Below, in pieces: positions 61,472-64,000 of a DNA stretch of 64,000 nt (position 1 is the first letter of the stretch; every line of letters begins with the position of its first letter). Both the position numbers and the translations under genes were made by a program. This stretch comes from Smallanthus sonchifolius (Eukaryota > Streptophyta > Magnoliopsida > Asterales > Asteraceae). The stretch lies in NCBI GenBank assembly GCA_023525975.1, contig CM042038.1, forward strand, positions 10,789,272 through 10,853,271, in the 5' to 3' direction. The notes beneath the pieces are model-generated. The model had not been told where the DNA came from and searched no databases. It saw only the letters and a program-made list of their open reading frames with translations.

Positions 61472-63718
61472 TCAAGGAGAAGGATGCAAAAACAAATCGC
61501 GCCACTTGTCGATAAACGGCAACTCATCAGGTTTCAGGTTTGGGAGTTGGCGATCTTGAAGGTTATTGATTATATGCATAGTCTCACCAAGAAGTTGGGC
61601 TGCCGTATGCACACTTGCTTCCCTTTTCTCTATGACATTTGTGTGACATTTCATTGCTATGACTTGGGGTAAGTTGGTGAGACAAGCAGCCAACATGTGA
61701 GAGATCATTGATGATATCTGCACAAATAGGTCCTCTTGGCTAATCTGGTCTATGTTGTCATGGTAGGAAACTAAGATCGTTTGGGTGATACGATACATTG
61801 ACTTGGCAGAAACTGAAATGTACAGCGAATCGTCATTTGAGCCTTCAATATTCTTATTTTCCACCTCAGTGACCATGTTTTTAGCTGTATCACTGAACCA
61901 TTGAACAATCTCTCTTGCTGGATTTACTTGATGAGAAGGGTTCTGCAACTTGTTTCCTAGCCATTTGTGGTAAACTTCAACTTCTAGCCACAACCTTCTA
62001 GCAGCGTTTTGAATGATTACAAACTCATCCGTAGCATTCAGGGTTTCTTCAACAAGTGTGACATATGTAAGGCCTTCACTCACACTCCTTAGCAACCCAT
62101 CAACCATGTCTTTTTGGACGTTAGGAAGAGATATGGCGATGGTTGTCAGAGTTACTACCGGTAAGCTCCAGCAGTCCACATACTTTTCTTCAGGTAAAGA
62201 TGGGACTTGATGCACATCATACTTTCCAACTCCTTCAAAACCGCTGCATTCCTCTAGAAGCTTCATAAGATTGTTAGGCTGTTGCTTTTTAGCCTTTTGG
62301 ATCACACGGTTCACAGATTTTGAAATGCTTTTAAGTGTTCTCCCAGCAAACTCCATATCATCTTGAAGTTGCAGAACATATCGGCTAAGATCTTTAGTGT
62401 GTTGTAGCTGAGCAGGTTCTTCTACTGACACATTTAACGAGGCACCAAACATGACCTTTAACCACTTCCAGCAGTGAAAACAACACAAGATACAAATTAC
62501 AAAGAAAATTGGGATCAGTGCTATCATCTTGCATGTTACCACCACCATCTTCTGAAATCCTATTAAAAAACTCAAAATCAGGACCTTTAGATCCTGGATG
62601 ACAATCTTGCATCTGCGGTTACTGAATCTGAATGGTATGCTACTATGTTTCCAATCCGATAGCTTCTGAGTATAGCAACTCTCTGCTTTGAAGACCCTTA
62701 TATGGTTCCAAATCCATTTTATAGACACTTTAAAGCTTAAGGATGCTAAACATCTAAGAATAGGTGCAATTGTACCCAATATTACTCCGGAAAATTGTAT
62801 TATAAAAATCACTGAAACTGACCACTTATAATCCGACCCATAATACTTCATATTTGGTCTTGTGGAAAGCATATTAATAACATGTATGACAGTGCTTGAA
62901 ACACATATTACCCCGGAAGCTGAGGTTGTAGCAGAGCAAACAGTCATAAATTGGGGGCTGCTGGTTTCTGCCATGATCCAATGGTTGCTCACATGTTGCT
63001 CTAGCTTCTCAACCGTTACTCTTCCTGGTTGTTGCAACTCTAGATCCTTCAACTTTGTTTCATGACCTGCTTTGTATTTGGATTCTAATATTTGTTTCGA
63101 CTTTAGAATCATTAAAGCCGAACATGTATGTATCATCAGCAACGCGAGTAACATAACCACATACATACATGCTATAGAACTGTAATAAATACCATTCAAA
63201 TAGGAAATTGCACCAGTTTCTATTTGAATGTATACATTCACAACCAAGGTGATTACTAGAACACCCAAAGCTATGATGTTTGTGATAAGTTCCTTACTGT
63301 CCATGGTCGCTAGAGAAGGCAATAAATTAGCCATCATGGTGCACATAAACGCCATGCTTCCGAGCTTTCCATCCTGGTCCACATCATTTTGCATTGAATT
63401 ACTTACATCCATGGGTAGTTTCATTGCGACAGCTATGACAGTGAGCGAAGCAGCATTCAGGGTAAAGTATTTACATGGAAACCATAGTTTTTTGTGTTTT
63501 AAACCATGCAATAGATCAGCCACCATTGGTAGGATGCAGAAAAGCGAAGCTATTGCAGCATAAATCCCCATCCACAACATAGGTTTACTGAACTTGTTTT
63601 GTAGCTCTGACTGGAACAGTAACTTCTGCAAGAATAACACAAAACTGTCTGTAAGGTTGGTGCAAGACGCCAGATCTTTGCCATGGTTTAAATATGTGTC
63701 GATCGAGTAAGGATCCAT
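61472..63718 (-). CDS. Multi-pass membrane protein of unknown function
   Basis: One uninterrupted exon codes for 748 residues from ATG at 63718. The N-terminal half carries about eight hydrophobic segments, for example MLWMGIYAAIASLFCILPMV (47-66), ASLTVIAVAMKL, IIALGVLVITLVVNVYIQI, SIACMYVVMLLALLMIHTCS, FIIQFSGVILGTIAPILRCL and MIALIPIFFVICILCCFHCW. The C-terminal 300 residues are soluble and helical, with many Leu and Glu and the motif RRLWLEVEVYHKWLGNKLQN. I recognise it as resembling a family of intronless plant-specific membrane proteins that I know only as uncharacterised, and I assign no function. No stops or shifts were seen. Codon use is typical of the window, and the gene converges with the PPR relic. 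Confidence 0.8.
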   Translation of the reverse strand: MDPYSIDTYLNHGKDLASCTNLTDSFVLFLQKLLFQSELQNKFSKPMLWMGIYAAIASLFCILPMVADLLHGLKHKKLWFPCKYFTLNAASLTVIAVAMKLPMDVSNSMQNDVDQDGKLGSMAFMCTMMANLLPSLATMDSKELITNIIALGVLVITLVVNVYIQIETGAISYLNGIYYSSIACMYVVMLLALLMIHTCSALMILKSKQILESKYKAGHETKLKDLELQQPGRVTVEKLEQHVSNHWIMAETSSPQFMTVCSATTSASGVICVSSTVIHVINMLSTRPNMKYYGSDYKWSVSVIFIIQFSGVILGTIAPILRCLASLSFKVSIKWIWNHIRVFKAESCYTQKLSDWKHSSIPFRFSNRRCKIVIQDLKVLILSFLIGFQKMVVVTCKMIALIPIFFVICILCCFHCWKWLKVMFGASLNVSVEEPAQLQHTKDLSRYVLQLQDDMEFAGRTLKSISKSVNRVIQKAKKQQPNNLMKLLEECSGFEGVGKYDVHQVPSLPEEKYVDCWSLPVVTLTTIAISLPNVQKDMVDGLLRSVSEGLTYVTLVEETLNATDEFVIIQNAARRLWLEVEVYHKWLGNKLQNPSHQVNPAREIVQWFSDTAKNMVTEVENKNIEGSNDDSLYISVSAKSMYRITQTILVSYHDNIDQISQEDLFVQISSMISHMLAACLTNLPQVIAMKCHTNVIEKREASVHTAAQLLGETMHIINNLQDRQLPNLKPDELPFIDKWRDLFLHPSP

Positions 63719-64000
63719 AACTATGTTCCTTCCGGGTAAAGGAAATGGTTATTTGAAGATTGTGTGAATTATGGCTTAAAAGTGGTGCTAATAGAGGACT
63801 GTTGTAAGACTTTGTTCCACATAAATTATGTTTCAAGGATGGTCTTAAATAGACAATATCATGCTCTTTAAGTTGTAAGGGTGTCCGAACGAAATTTCCA
63901 GCCAGTTTCCACCAAATTGGATGGAGCTTCGGTATGATTTTAATAAGCGAATCGAGGTTCAATGTTCGATGGTTGTTAAGGTGTCTAATGATCACTAAGT
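63719..64000. promoter_or_regulatory. Upstream region of the membrane-protein gene
   Basis: This is the presumed promoter and 5' leader of the minus-strand gene. No clear TATA box was picked out. The minus-strand open frame over 63585-63995 overlaps this region and the start of the gene in another frame and is not believed. Confidence 0.35.

Noticed and set aside
63585..63995. 136-codon minus-strand frame upstream of the membrane protein
   Set aside because: It overlaps that gene's first codons in another frame and lacks homology.

Overview
This is a window of plant nuclear DNA, from a dicot and probably an Asteraceae species. The evidence is spliced genes with GT-AG introns and plant-only families: a beta-expansin, a PPR protein, a receptor-like pseudokinase, mitochondrial-type small heat-shock proteins, ATP-citrate lyase subunit B and arogenate dehydratase. 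The genes sit in AT-rich DNA packed with nested transposons. The family assignment is an inference from the style of the repeats and of the reverse-transcriptase relic, not a direct match.

Layout. 1-4.0 kb: exon-sized fragments of three unrelated host genes (RIO1 kinase, a CCCH zinc-finger protein, arogenate dehydratase), all on + and followed by a CACTA-type terminus; this looks like a gene-capturing transposon. 4.7-5.2 kb: a broken small-HSP copy (-). 5.6-6.5 kb: a short Helitron and a MITE-like repeat. 6.7-11.7 kb: a seven-exon ubiquinol-cytochrome c chaperone (CBP3/UQCC1) gene with two MITEs in its introns. 12.4-16 kb: a decayed non-LTR reverse transcriptase, a 783-bp foldback element and a hAT transposase tail. 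17.0-20.1 kb: a two-exon receptor-like pseudokinase. 21.9-22.9 kb: a three-exon tandem-domain HSP20-like gene. 23-28 kb: repeats, including nested Helitrons, a TRIM inside a hAT MITE, an ATP-citrate lyase B pseudogene and another hAT MITE. 28.5-38.3 kb: two further tandem-domain HSP20-like copies. The first has a 4.3-kb Mutator-like element in intron 1; the second is a 5'-truncated segmental duplicate, and a 909-bp TRIM lies between them. 39-44 kb: repeats only. 44.6-46.3 kb: a four-exon beta-expansin. 48.8-51.6 kb: a 2.8-kb solo LTR. 52.2-54.6 kb: a quinone-oxidoreductase gene with a frameshift and no visible start codon. 56.4-57.7 kb: a four-exon ribosomal protein L15 gene. 60.7-61.2 kb: a truncated PPR gene. 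61.5-63.7 kb (-): an intact single-exon gene for a 748-residue multi-pass membrane protein of unknown function.

The probably functional genes are the CBP3 homologue, the pseudokinase, at least two HSP20-like genes, the beta-expansin, L15 and the membrane protein. They do not form one pathway. The only local gene family is the HSP20-like cluster: four loci in 33 kb, built from two alpha-crystallin-like segments in separate exons behind a probable mitochondrial presequence. Exon boundaries were set by reading frame, splice-site dinucleotides and remembered family sequence; no alignment or transcript data were available.
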